A stretch of 13,463 nucleotides of DNA from Roseburia sp. (lineage in GTDB: Bacteria > Bacillota > Clostridia > Lachnospirales > Lachnospiraceae): the NCBI GenBank assembly GCA_017621905.1, contig JAGASC010000342.1, positions 1 through 13,463 of the forward strand. The letters run 5' to 3'. Positions within the stretch are counted from its first letter, which is position 1. Each line of letters begins with the position of its first letter. Below are positions 7,906-13,463 of this stretch, piece by piece. The notes beneath the pieces are model-generated. The model did no database searches. It was not told the DNA's origin and saw nothing but the letters and a program-made list of their open reading frames with translations. The position numbers and the translations under genes were made by a program.

Positions 7906-8835
7906 TTAACTTAACATTTTATCGCCGGTGATAAAAAAGGTCATCTTGTTGGCTATAAGAAGCAGCAATAAATTCACCACCGATTTAAACAATCCTACTG
8001 CCGTGGAAAATCCATAATCCGGCACGCGTGCAAAAGTAATGTCGTATACATAAGTATCCAAAATACGCGCCGCATCCTCCACAAGACCATTTCGCATATT
8101 GAAAATCTGATCAAAACCCGCATTCATAACATTACCTACTGCCAAGATGAACATGATTGCGATGGTAGGACGAATGCCTACAAGCGTTATATGCCAGATT
8201 CGTCTCAGTCTGGAAGCCCCATCAATCTCCGCCGCCTCATAGAGAGTAGGGTCTATACCAGCTATAGCCGCAATATAGATAATTGCAGACCATCCCATTT
8301 CCTTCCAATTTTCTGTTATATACAACAGTGGTCTGAAAAAGTTCTCACTCCCGAGGAAATTAACAGAATCCATTCCGAGCCCGCCCAGCAGGCTATTTAC
8401 AACCCCCTCCGTGCTTAAAAAATTCTTCAGAATACAAGCCACTACCACCCAGGATAAAAAGTGGGGGAAAGTCAAAACTGTCTGGCATATTTTTTTCAGC
8501 TTTGCACCGCGCATCTCTGTCAGTAGAATTGCGATAACGATTCCTATTGGAAATACAAAAATCAATCGTCCCACGCTAATTCTCAATGTATTGATAATAG
8601 CCTCCCGGGCGATTGGTACTTTAAAGATAAGCTTAAAATTCTCGAGCCCTGCCCAGGGACTTCTCAGAATACCAAGCTTTGCTTTGTAATCCTTAAAGGC
8701 CATAAGCAAGCCATACATAGGTCCGTATTGGAAAATCAATATCCATGCCATGATCGGCAGAATGCACAGATATAAGTATTTCGCTTGCCAGACTCGCACA
8801 AATAACGCTTTTCCATTTTTTGAATCCTTTTTCAT
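7906..8835 (-). CDS. sugar ABC transporter permease, LplB type
   Basis: First gene of the apparent operon, 309 residues, a permease that pairs with the downstream YtcP-type protein. It shows the LplB-type start (YLYLCILPIMAWILIFQYGPMYGLLMAFK is broken here only by description: helix about 20-47), the PW-x-GLENF motif near 60-67, and an EAA loop at 200-223 (YEAAEIDGA ... HITLVGIRP). In that loop the usual LP is LV, a mild variant. About six membrane helices are visible. GAGAGGAG lies about 11 nt before the ATG. The 5' region carries an extended -10 promoter at 8959-8967. Substrate specificity comes from the binding protein, not from this chain; the mannosidase at the operon end suggests a mannoside. 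Confidence 0.94.
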   Translation of the reverse strand: MKKDSKNGKALFVRVWQAKYLYLCILPIMAWILIFQYGPMYGLLMAFKDYKAKLGILRSPWAGLENFKLIFKVPIAREAIINTLRISVGRLIFVFPIGIVIAILLTEMRGAKLKKICQTVLTFPHFLSWVVVACILKNFLSTEGVVNSLLGGLGMDSVNFLGSENFFRPLLYITENWKEMGWSAIIYIAAIAGIDPTLYEAAEIDGASRLRRIWHITLVGIRPTIAIMFILAVGNVMNAGFDQIFNMRNGLVEDAARILDTYVYDITFARVPDYGFSTAVGLFKSVVNLLLLLIANKMTFFITGDKMLS

Positions 8836-8907
8836 TTATAATTGCACTCCTCTCTGCTCCTCACACTTTCTTCTCCAAAACTCATAAAACGTATTTCAAT
8901 AAAAATC

Positions 8908-8919
8908 GTATCATGATAC
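8908..8919. promoter_or_regulatory. 12-bp palindrome in the operon leader
   Basis: GTATCATGATAC is a perfect 12-bp palindrome lying about 40 nt downstream of the extended -10 and about 73 nt upstream of the first permease start. Its position suits a roadblock operator for a dimeric regulator. It could also occur by chance in AT-rich DNA, and no second copy was noticed nearby. Confidence 0.35.
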
Positions 8920-8958
8920 TTAGGTTGAAAGCTTCTCATTTCGTATTGCATGTTCTTA

Positions 8959-8967
8959 ATTATATCA
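8959..8967 (-). promoter_or_regulatory. extended -10 promoter of the importer operon
   Basis: On the minus strand the sequence TGATATAAT gives a perfect TATAAT (8959-8964) with the extended TGN element. At 17-bp spacing the -35 position reads TAGTAA, a poor match, which fits an activator-dependent promoter such as one controlled by the YesN-type regulator. Predicted transcription starts near 8952, leaving a leader of about 115 nt. Confidence 0.6.
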
Positions 8968-9031
8968 ACACGCCTTTTTCCTTACTACCAAAACTCTGAC
9001 TAATCATTATCAAAAATCTGACTTTAATGAG

Positions 9032-9169
9032 CTAAAATAAAAGATGACTGTCCAGATTTTTCAACCGGATGGATGAAGCAACGCTGGAACAGTTTTATGT
9101 TCTGATGCGCGGAGCTGCCGTTACTGCTCAGGGGCGACAGTGGTTTTGCCAAGCCCATTTTTATTTTAG
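9032..9169. repeat. 11-bp inverted repeat bounding a 138-bp segment
   Basis: CTAAAATAAAA (9032-9042) and TTTTATTTTAG (9159-9169) are perfect inverted copies around a GC-richer core. This resembles the outline of a tiny, internally deleted mobile element. No flanking target duplication is visible (TGAG on the left, GATA on the right), and the AT-rich arms could pair by chance. Confidence 0.35.
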
Positions 9170-9191
9170 GATAATCATTTCAAGATTTTAA
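9048..9191 (+). pseudogene. possible transposase relic
   Basis: A short plus-strand frame opens right after a TGA at 9045-9047 and ends at a TAA (9189-9191). Its first half reads SRFFNRMDEATLEQF, which resembles the SRF-NR-x-D segment I associate with DDE transposases of the IS1380/DDE_Tnp_1 kind; this is memory of a pattern, not a search. The body (about 9060-9155) is visibly richer in G and C than both flanks. There is no ribosome binding site, and after about residue 30 (from CTG) the composition becomes AT-rich and nonsense-like. If real, it is a fragment of roughly 30 codons from an insertion sequence. The rest of the 8968-9255 stretch shows nothing recognisable. Confidence 0.3.
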
Positions 9192-9255
9192 CAAAACTGC
9201 CTGTTTTAACCAAAAACAATATTTTCCACCAAAAAACACATTTGAGCTATGACAT

Positions 9256-9301
9256 AAAAAAAGCCCTGAAAAAGACAAATTTCTATGCCTTTTCAGAGCT
9301 T
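9256..9301 (-). terminator. intrinsic terminator, minus strand
   Basis: Read on the minus strand, AAGCTCTGAAAAGG (9288-9301) pairs with CTTTTTCAGGGCTT (9261-9274) over 14 consecutive positions, allowing two G-U pairs, around a 13-nt loop. A run of five U follows (9256-9260), extending the two U at the stem end. It closes the transcription unit that contains the broken enolase-superfamily gene and insulates the importer operon downstream. On the plus strand no T-tract follows, so it works one way. Confidence 0.85.
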
Positions 9302-9374
9302 CATATAATTACATACTTATAAATATATCTTTTCCCGCAAAACTTCAATCTTGCAGCTATGCTTCTTATCCTCT

Positions 9375-10034
9375 TTATAATAAGCCATGCCAACTGCAAG
9401 AATTGATTTTCGTTTGTACAACAATCACGGTGGCAATAAAGACATATCCTCCGCCGCAGCGGCTTAAATCCGGCTGTACGATATCCACACAGCCATTTCT
9501 CAAGAGATCATCGAACTCGAACATGGTGCCCACTTCTTCTCCGCCGGAAATATGTACGTTGGTGCGGTCACGCAGATAACGATAGCTTTCCAGATCATCC
9601 GGACGGAAAGGTTCTTCGATCCAGAAGACGTTTTCTTTTTCAAATTCTTTTGCTGTTGCAACTGCCATTTTTACATCTTTCCACAACATACCGATATCAA
9701 TCATCAGCTCTTTGTCGTCGCCCAGATGTTTTCTTGCCCAGCGTACCAGCTGTGCATCTTTTTTATAATCCTGTGCCAGGGCGCCCCAGCCGAGCTTCAT
9801 GCCTTGATAGCCGTGATGCATGTGACGGTCTACCAGTTCTTTGATTCCGTCTTCGGTGTCCGGCATCAATACGCTGCAGTAGGCCTGTATTTTTGTGCGG
9901 AAGGTGCCGCCTAAAAGCTTGCTGACAGGAAGGCCAAGCTTTTTGCCGATGGCATCCCAGATAGCCATGTCGATACCGCTCATGGCATGAATGACTACGC
10001 TTCTGCGTCCGTAATAGTAGCTTTTTTCAAACAT
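9375..10034 (-). pseudogene. mandelate racemase/enolase-superfamily fragment, broken at both ends
   Basis: A 219-codon open frame with clear similarity to the mandelate racemase/muconate lactonizing branch of the enolase superfamily (normally about 370-420 residues). Visible are YYGRRSVVIHAMSGID (7-22), Lys80 in GMKLGWG, and the three presumed metal ligands Asp113, Glu140 (WIEEP) and Glu166 (GGEE), then QPDLSRCGG (187-195). Similarity continues upstream of the ATG for four codons (IWYK) and stops at an in-frame TAA (10047-10049), so most of the N-terminal capping domain is missing. After Gly195 the last 24 residues match nothing I expect, and the barrel end with the catalytic His is absent. 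There is no ribosome binding site before the ATG. It is almost certainly inactive. It follows the ABC-F gene by 49 nt and precedes a terminator. Confidence 0.85.
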
Positions 10035-10083
10035 CTTATACCATATTTAAAATAAAGCTTCCACATAATTTTGTCGAAGATTC

Positions 10084-12129
10084 TCAGTTTTGTGCTGCTA
10101 TTTTAGCTGCAAGTTCCTCCAGATACTCCCAGCGTTCCATTTTTTCTTCCAACTGCTGTTCGGCTGCCTCCTTCTCTTTCATTAATTCGCCAAGCTTTGC
10201 GGAATTAGTAGCGTTGGCCATCATGTCGGCATCCAGTTTTTCCAATTTTTCCTCTAAGGCAGCGATGTCATCCTCGATGGTTTCGTATTCTTTCTGTTCC
10301 TTATAGGTAAATTTCAGCTTCTTCTCGTGCTTCCAGGTGGACATGGAATCCTGTTTTTCCGGGAATTCGGGGGTTGTAGCTTCTAATCCCTTCCTATCCT
10401 TCACTGTATTCTGTGCCGCTGCGTTTTCCTGCTGCCGGACAGCTGTTTGTCCCCTGCTTATCTCAATTCCGGAGTTTGCCTGATTCCCCACACCGGCTCG
10501 ACCAGTTAACTCTGCACCTGTCTGACCGTTGACATCTCCTCCCGGTGTACGGCCCTCTTCCGCCAATCGGTTTACATAATCTGTATATCCGCCTTCGTAC
10601 TGAGCGATTTTTCCATTTCCCTCGAAGGCAAAAATGCGCCGCACTACCCGGTCCAGGAAATAACGGTCGTGGGATACGGTAATGACGATGCCCTCATAGC
10701 TATCCAGATAATCTTCCAGGATTGCCAGCGTCCTGGTGTCCAGGTCATTGGTGGGCTCGTCCAAAATCAGTACATTCGGTGCCTCCATCAACACACGGAG
10801 CAGATTTAAGCGGCGCTTCTCCCCGCCGGAGAGCTTGCCGATAGGGCTGTATTGCTGGGATGACGGGAACAGGAACCGTTCCAACATATTGGAAGCGGAT
10901 ACCAGCCCCTCTGTGGTGCGCACGTATTCTGCCGTATTTTTGATATAGTCGATGACCCGCTCCTCCGGATTCAAATAGGCAATTCCGGCGCTTTTATCCG
11001 TCTCAATTTCCTGGGTGTAATATCCAATTTTGATGGTCTGTCCTACCGTAATGCTGCCGGAATCCGGTTCCAGACGTCCGGCTATCATTTTCATCAGTGT
11101 GGTTTTGCCACTGCCGTTTGGACCGATAAATCCCACCCGTTCTCCCTTCAAAAAGATATAGGAGAAATCCTGCAGCAGAACTTTATCGTCATAGCTTTTG
11201 GAAATATCTTCAAGCTCTATTGTGGTCTTACCCATTCTGGCGTACACGGAGCTCATCTCCACCGCGCCGTCCGTTTCCGGCGCCGCCTGATTTTTCAGCT
11301 CCTCATAGCGCTGTAAACGTCCTTTTTGCTTTGTGGTACGGGCTCTGGCACCCCGACGCACCCATTCCAGCTCTTTTTTTAAGATGGTCTGGCGTTTCCG
11401 CTCGCTGGCCTGTGACATATCCTCACGCTGCGCCCGCAATTCCAGATAACCGGAGTAGTTGGTATCGTAGCTGTATATGGCACCCTTATCCACTTCCACA
11501 ATCCGGTTACACACGCTGTCCAAAAAATAACGGTCATGAGTAATCATCACAAGGGCACCACGCCACTTTTTCAGAAAATCCTCCAGCCAGTCCGCCATGG
11601 CCGAGTCCAGATGGTTGGTAGGCTCGTCTAAAATCAGCACATCACAAGGGATCAATAGTGCCGCCACCAGCGCAAGCCGCTTCCTTTGCCCTCCGGAAAG
11701 TTCACCGGTTTTCTGTTCAAAATCCCAAATGCCCAGGCGGGTCATCATTGCCTTGGCATCACTTTCTAAAGTCCAATGCTGTTCCTGCAAATACAGTTTT
11801 GCAGCCATTCCTTCATTTTTTTCATCATCTGCATCACTTCCGACAAAATTCTGAATACATGCGGTAAGAACCGTGTCGATGACTGTCTTTTCGCCGTCAA
11901 AAACCGGGTTCTGGGGAAGGTAGCGAACTACCAGATGATTGGCTTTTGTCACAGTTCCCTCCTCCGGCGTCTCCAATCCGGCTATGATTTTCAACAGGGT
12001 GGACTTTCCGGTGCCATTGATTCCGATGACTCCTACCTTTTCTCCCTCCTGTAAATAAAAGGAAGCTTTGTCGAAAAGCTTCCTCTCTGTATATGATTTC
12101 GTTATATTTTCCACATTTATGATGTTCAT
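10084..12129 (-). CDS. ABC-F family ATPase, Uup-like
   Basis: Soluble protein of 681 residues with two ATP-binding cassettes and no membrane segments; ABC-F proteins act on ribosomes, and Uup types are also linked to DNA/ribosome maintenance. Cassette 1: Walker A GINGTGKST (36-44), signature LSGGQ (144-148), Walker B LILDEP with Glu169, then the switch His in ITHDRYFLD. Cassette 2: Walker A GPNGSGKTT (336-344), LSGGE (433-437), LILDEP with Glu458, VSHDRYFLD. The basic interdomain linker (about 235-285) is the P-site tRNA contact in this family. A low-complexity Gly/Gln/Asn/Thr stretch (about 525-600) leads to a charged C-terminal coiled coil (about 608-680), the Uup hallmark. GGAAGGA lies six nt before the ATG. 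A resistance-type role is less likely given the coiled-coil tail, but cannot be excluded by eye. Confidence 0.93.
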   Translation of the reverse strand: MNIINVENITKSYTERKLFDKASFYLQEGEKVGVIGINGTGKSTLLKIIAGLETPEEGTVTKANHLVVRYLPQNPVFDGEKTVIDTVLTACIQNFVGSDADDEKNEGMAAKLYLQEQHWTLESDAKAMMTRLGIWDFEQKTGELSGGQRKRLALVAALLIPCDVLILDEPTNHLDSAMADWLEDFLKKWRGALVMITHDRYFLDSVCNRIVEVDKGAIYSYDTNYSGYLELRAQREDMSQASERKRQTILKKELEWVRRGARARTTKQKGRLQRYEELKNQAAPETDGAVEMSSVYARMGKTTIELEDISKSYDDKVLLQDFSYIFLKGERVGFIGPNGSGKTTLMKMIAGRLEPDSGSITVGQTIKIGYYTQEIETDKSAGIAYLNPEERVIDYIKNTAEYVRTTEGLVSASNMLERFLFPSSQQYSPIGKLSGGEKRRLNLLRVLMEAPNVLILDEPTNDLDTRTLAILEDYLDSYEGIVITVSHDRYFLDRVVRRIFAFEGNGKIAQYEGGYTDYVNRLAEEGRTPGGDVNGQTGAELTGRAGVGNQANSGIEISRGQTAVRQQENAAAQNTVKDRKGLEATTPEFPEKQDSMSTWKHEKKLKFTYKEQKEYETIEDDIAALEEKLEKLDADMMANATNSAKLGELMKEKEAAEQQLEEKMERWEYLEELAAKIAAQN

Positions 12130-12166
12130 AACTTATCCTTCCCGTTACTCGACGCTATCTATCTGA

Positions 12167-12252
12167 CCATGATACAACATGATTCATCCGGCCATGATAC
12201 AGCATGATTCATCCGGCCATGATACAGCATGATTCATCCGGCCATGATTCGG
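12167..12252. repeat. 25-bp tandem repeat, about 3.4 units
   Basis: Units at 12167-12191, 12192-12216 and 12217-12241 are followed by a partial copy at 12242-12252. Units 2 and 3 are identical; unit 1 differs at one base (ACAACATG for ACAGCATG). Each unit carries two CATGAT blocks, a TCATCCGG end and the near-palindrome ATGATTCAT. It fills half of the 171-nt gap between the alarmone synthetase stop and the ABC-F start. Twenty-five is not a multiple of three, no spacers intervene, and no terminator or promoter is evident in the gap. Confidence 0.9.
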
Positions 12253-12300
12253 AATTGTTTTTCTGTCGGCATCCGGCTACTTCATTGGCGTTATCCGTTC

Positions 12301-12957
12301 TCATTCCTCCTGCGCCGCCTTTGCCTCCAATATGGCCTCGTTGAGCTGCAGCATCTTGGCATCCAGCATGGATACAATACCGGAACATTCCTGCAGATCC
12401 CGACTGATGTACTCCGGCGCATGTCCTTCGAACTTATAATAAATCTTATGCTCCAGGCTGGCCCAGAAATCCATGGCCATGGTACGGATTTGTATCTCTA
12501 CTTTGGTATCAATCGTCCGGTCCGTGAGAAATATGGGCACCGTCACCAGCATATGATAGCTCTTGTATCCGCTTTGCTTCGGATGCTTGATGTAATCCTT
12601 CACCGATATTACAGTGATGTCATTCTGCTTTCCAATCATTTCCGCCAGTTTGTAAATATCTGAGGTAAAGGAACATACGATACGGATTCCTGCAATGTCG
12701 TTCACATAATTGACCATGTTTTCAATGGATGATTCATGGCCGTAGCGTTTTAATTTCTTTACAATGCTCTCCGGCGTTTTGATTCTTGATTTGACATATT
12801 CAATTGGATTATACTGATGTACCTGCTGAAATTCGTCGTTCAGAATCTCAACCTTCGTCCCTAATTCCTTTAACGCAGATCTGTATAGAAAAATAATTGT
12901 ATTCCAACTATCTACACCCTCTCCCAGGGTAATCGATTTATCCATTATAGTTTTCAT
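12301..12957 (-). CDS. relQ: small alarmone (p)ppGpp synthetase, RelQ type
   Basis: Transfers pyrophosphate from ATP to GDP or GTP, making the stringent-response alarmones (p)ppGpp; cytoplasmic. At 218 residues it is a stand-alone RelA/SpoT synthetase domain with no hydrolase, TGS or ACT part, close to the ~211 residues of B. subtilis RelQ (YjbM). Motifs: SRIKTPESIVKK (57-68; Arg58, Lys60, Ser64), NDIAGIRI (86-93; Asp87), SGYKSYHM (129-136; Gly130-Tyr131) and the catalytic VEIQIRT (153-159; Glu154), then MDFWASLEHKIYYK. A charged helix forms the C-terminus, the region used for tetramer contacts in RelQ. The start is uncertain: ATG 12957 has AAAGGA only one nt away, while ATG 12945 is 13 nt away. 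It has its own promoter and a structured leader, so control is likely transcriptional. RelP is a less good fit. Confidence 0.92.
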   Translation of the reverse strand: MKTIMDKSITLGEGVDSWNTIIFLYRSALKELGTKVEILNDEFQQVHQYNPIEYVKSRIKTPESIVKKLKRYGHESSIENMVNYVNDIAGIRIVCSFTSDIYKLAEMIGKQNDITVISVKDYIKHPKQSGYKSYHMLVTVPIFLTDRTIDTKVEIQIRTMAMDFWASLEHKIYYKFEGHAPEYISRDLQECSGIVSMLDAKMLQLNEAILEAKAAQEE

Positions 12958-12972
12958 ATCCTTTCACACCAC

Positions 12973-13009
12973 TCAGTCTTTTACCGCTGCAGCCCAAGGC
13001 AAAAACTGA
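12973..13009 (-). promoter_or_regulatory. leader hairpin just upstream of the alarmone synthetase start
   Basis: On the minus strand, CAGTTTTTGCC (12998-13008) pairs with GGTAAAAGACTG (12974-12985) over 11 pairs with a single bulged G, plus one more A-U pair outside, around a 12-nt loop. It ends about 15 nt before the ATG, directly ahead of GAAAGGA. No U-tract follows, so it is not a terminator. It may influence ribosome access or RNA stability. Confidence 0.5.
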
Positions 13010-13029
13010 AGACCCCATACATAAAAATT

Positions 13030-13086
13030 GCCGCATATGCTCAGAACTTTGACAGTCATAAATCGCCATAGCATGTTCCGAACTTT
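13030..13086. repeat. two imperfect direct repeats in the alarmone synthetase leader
   Basis: ATGCTCAGAACTTT (13037-13050) and ATGTTCCGAACTTT (13073-13086) match at 12 of 14 positions, 36 bp apart, and the resemblance extends leftward to GCC with one inserted base (about 13030 and 13065). The second copy contains the palindrome GTTCCGAAC-like core (GTTCGGAAC on the minus strand). Both lie just downstream of the predicted promoter, as paired operators or repeated leader elements would. Confidence 0.5.
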
Positions 13087-13098
13087 TTAGCCCAAAAC

Positions 13099-13107
13099 AG
13101 TATAACA
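13099..13107 (-). promoter_or_regulatory. extended -10 promoter of the alarmone synthetase gene
   Basis: The minus strand reads TGTTATACT, a TATACT box (13099-13104) with the TGN extension and no good -35. A 6-bp inverted repeat, AACACA (13104-13109) with TGTGTT (13114-13119) around four T, overlaps its upstream edge, where a repressor or activator could sit. Predicted start is near 13092, leaving a leader of about 135 nt. The AT-rich stretch from 13120 to 13232 shows no gene and no convincing terminator for the upstream gene. Confidence 0.5.
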
Positions 13108-13232
13108 CATTTTTGTGTTCCATGGGGAATTATTTGCAAAGTTTCATTTATTTTTTAGACTTTTCTTTCTCTCTTTTCATCTGCCACATCAAAACAATTT
13201 CGAGGATGAGAAGAATCTATTTCTTTCACTTT

Positions 13233-13463
13233 TTAATCTTCCTCTATCACATGCAGCTCCAGATAATCAAAATCAATGTGCTCAATAAAAGAATCCTGGG
13301 TAAAACGTGTCTTTGCATGGCGCTTGAATTCATTGACATTGGCATCCAGCCAGATTGGCTTGCCCAAATCAAATTCATGGCATGCCTGATCCAACGCATG
13401 AAATATTTTGTGTGTTCTTGTCTCCCCACTCTCATCCGTTACGGTCATATCCCGCAGCAGATG
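13233..13463 (-). CDS. conserved hypothetical protein, N-terminus beyond window
   Basis: The frame is open to the right edge (76 codons visible plus stop); an internal ATG at 13448 is preceded in frame by HLLRD, so the true start is probably outside. I know no function. The visible part is acidic at its end (VIEED), with DESGETRTHKIFHALD, a block LGKPIWLDANVNEFKRHAK and the ending DSFIEHIDFDYLELHVIEED. From memory, similar short proteins of unknown role are common in Lachnospiraceae, but I cannot name a family. No signal peptide or membrane segment is seen in the visible part. It lies 275 nt upstream of the alarmone synthetase, which has its own promoter, so they are probably not one unit. 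Confidence 0.75.
   Translation of the reverse strand, partial: HLLRDMTVTDESGETRTHKIFHALDQACHEFDLGKPIWLDANVNEFKRHAKTRFTQDSFIEHIDFDYLELHVIEED

Noticed and set aside
8884..8898. A sequence resembling a catabolite-response (cre) site in the operon leader
   Set aside because: TGAAATACGTTTTAT has one base too many before the central CG and lacks the closing CA, so it misses the consensus.
10736..12054. Plus-strand frames opposite the ABC-F gene
   Set aside because: They mirror conserved Walker and signature motifs on the other strand and have no independent support.
12167..12252. The tandem repeat as a CRISPR array
   Set aside because: Units abut directly with no spacers, and no cas gene is present.
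12938..13123. A 61-codon minus-strand frame over the alarmone synthetase leader
   Set aside because: Its ATG lies upstream of the predicted -10 box, it overlaps the synthetase start in another frame, and its repeated SSEH simply reflects the DNA direct repeats.

Overview
The window looks like part of a Clostridia chromosome, most likely Lachnospiraceae. The grounds are strong AGGAGG-type ribosome binding sites, a YesM/YesN sensor pair beside an LplB/YtcP/LplA-type sugar importer, a RelQ-type alarmone synthetase, and moderate GC with AT-rich spacers. This is inference from gene content; no rRNA or other marker is present. Every gene I can support lies on the minus strand, so transcription runs from high to low coordinates.

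Right part (about 13463 to 10084): the tail of an uncharacterised conserved protein (13233 to the edge); a small (p)ppGpp synthetase of the RelQ type (12301-12957) behind a leader with an extended -10 promoter, two imperfect direct repeats and a hairpin; a 25-bp tandem repeat of about 3.4 units; and a duplicated-ATPase ABC-F protein of the Uup type (10084-12129).

Middle (about 10083 to 8836): a decayed zone. It holds a piece of a mandelate racemase/enolase-superfamily enzyme broken at both ends, a good intrinsic terminator, and a short GC-richer segment inside an 11-bp inverted repeat that may be a transposase relic.

Left part (8835 to 1): one apparent carbohydrate operon. In transcription order it is LplB-type permease, YtcP-type permease, solute-binding lipoprotein, YesM-type histidine kinase, YesN-type AraC response regulator, and a GH38 alpha-mannosidase that runs off the left edge. 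The expected logic is that the lipoprotein captures a mannose-containing oligosaccharide, the two permeases import it using an ATPase encoded elsewhere, the cytoplasmic mannosidase trims it, and the kinase/regulator pair controls expression. Stem-loops on both sides of the lipoprotein gene suggest its message level is set separately.

I see no clearly new defence, mobile or RNA-guided system. The items most worth a second look are the alarmone synthetase leader, the 25-bp tandem repeat, the broken enolase-superfamily gene with its debris, the stem-loops around the binding-protein gene, and the Lys-to-Gln change in the response regulator receiver.
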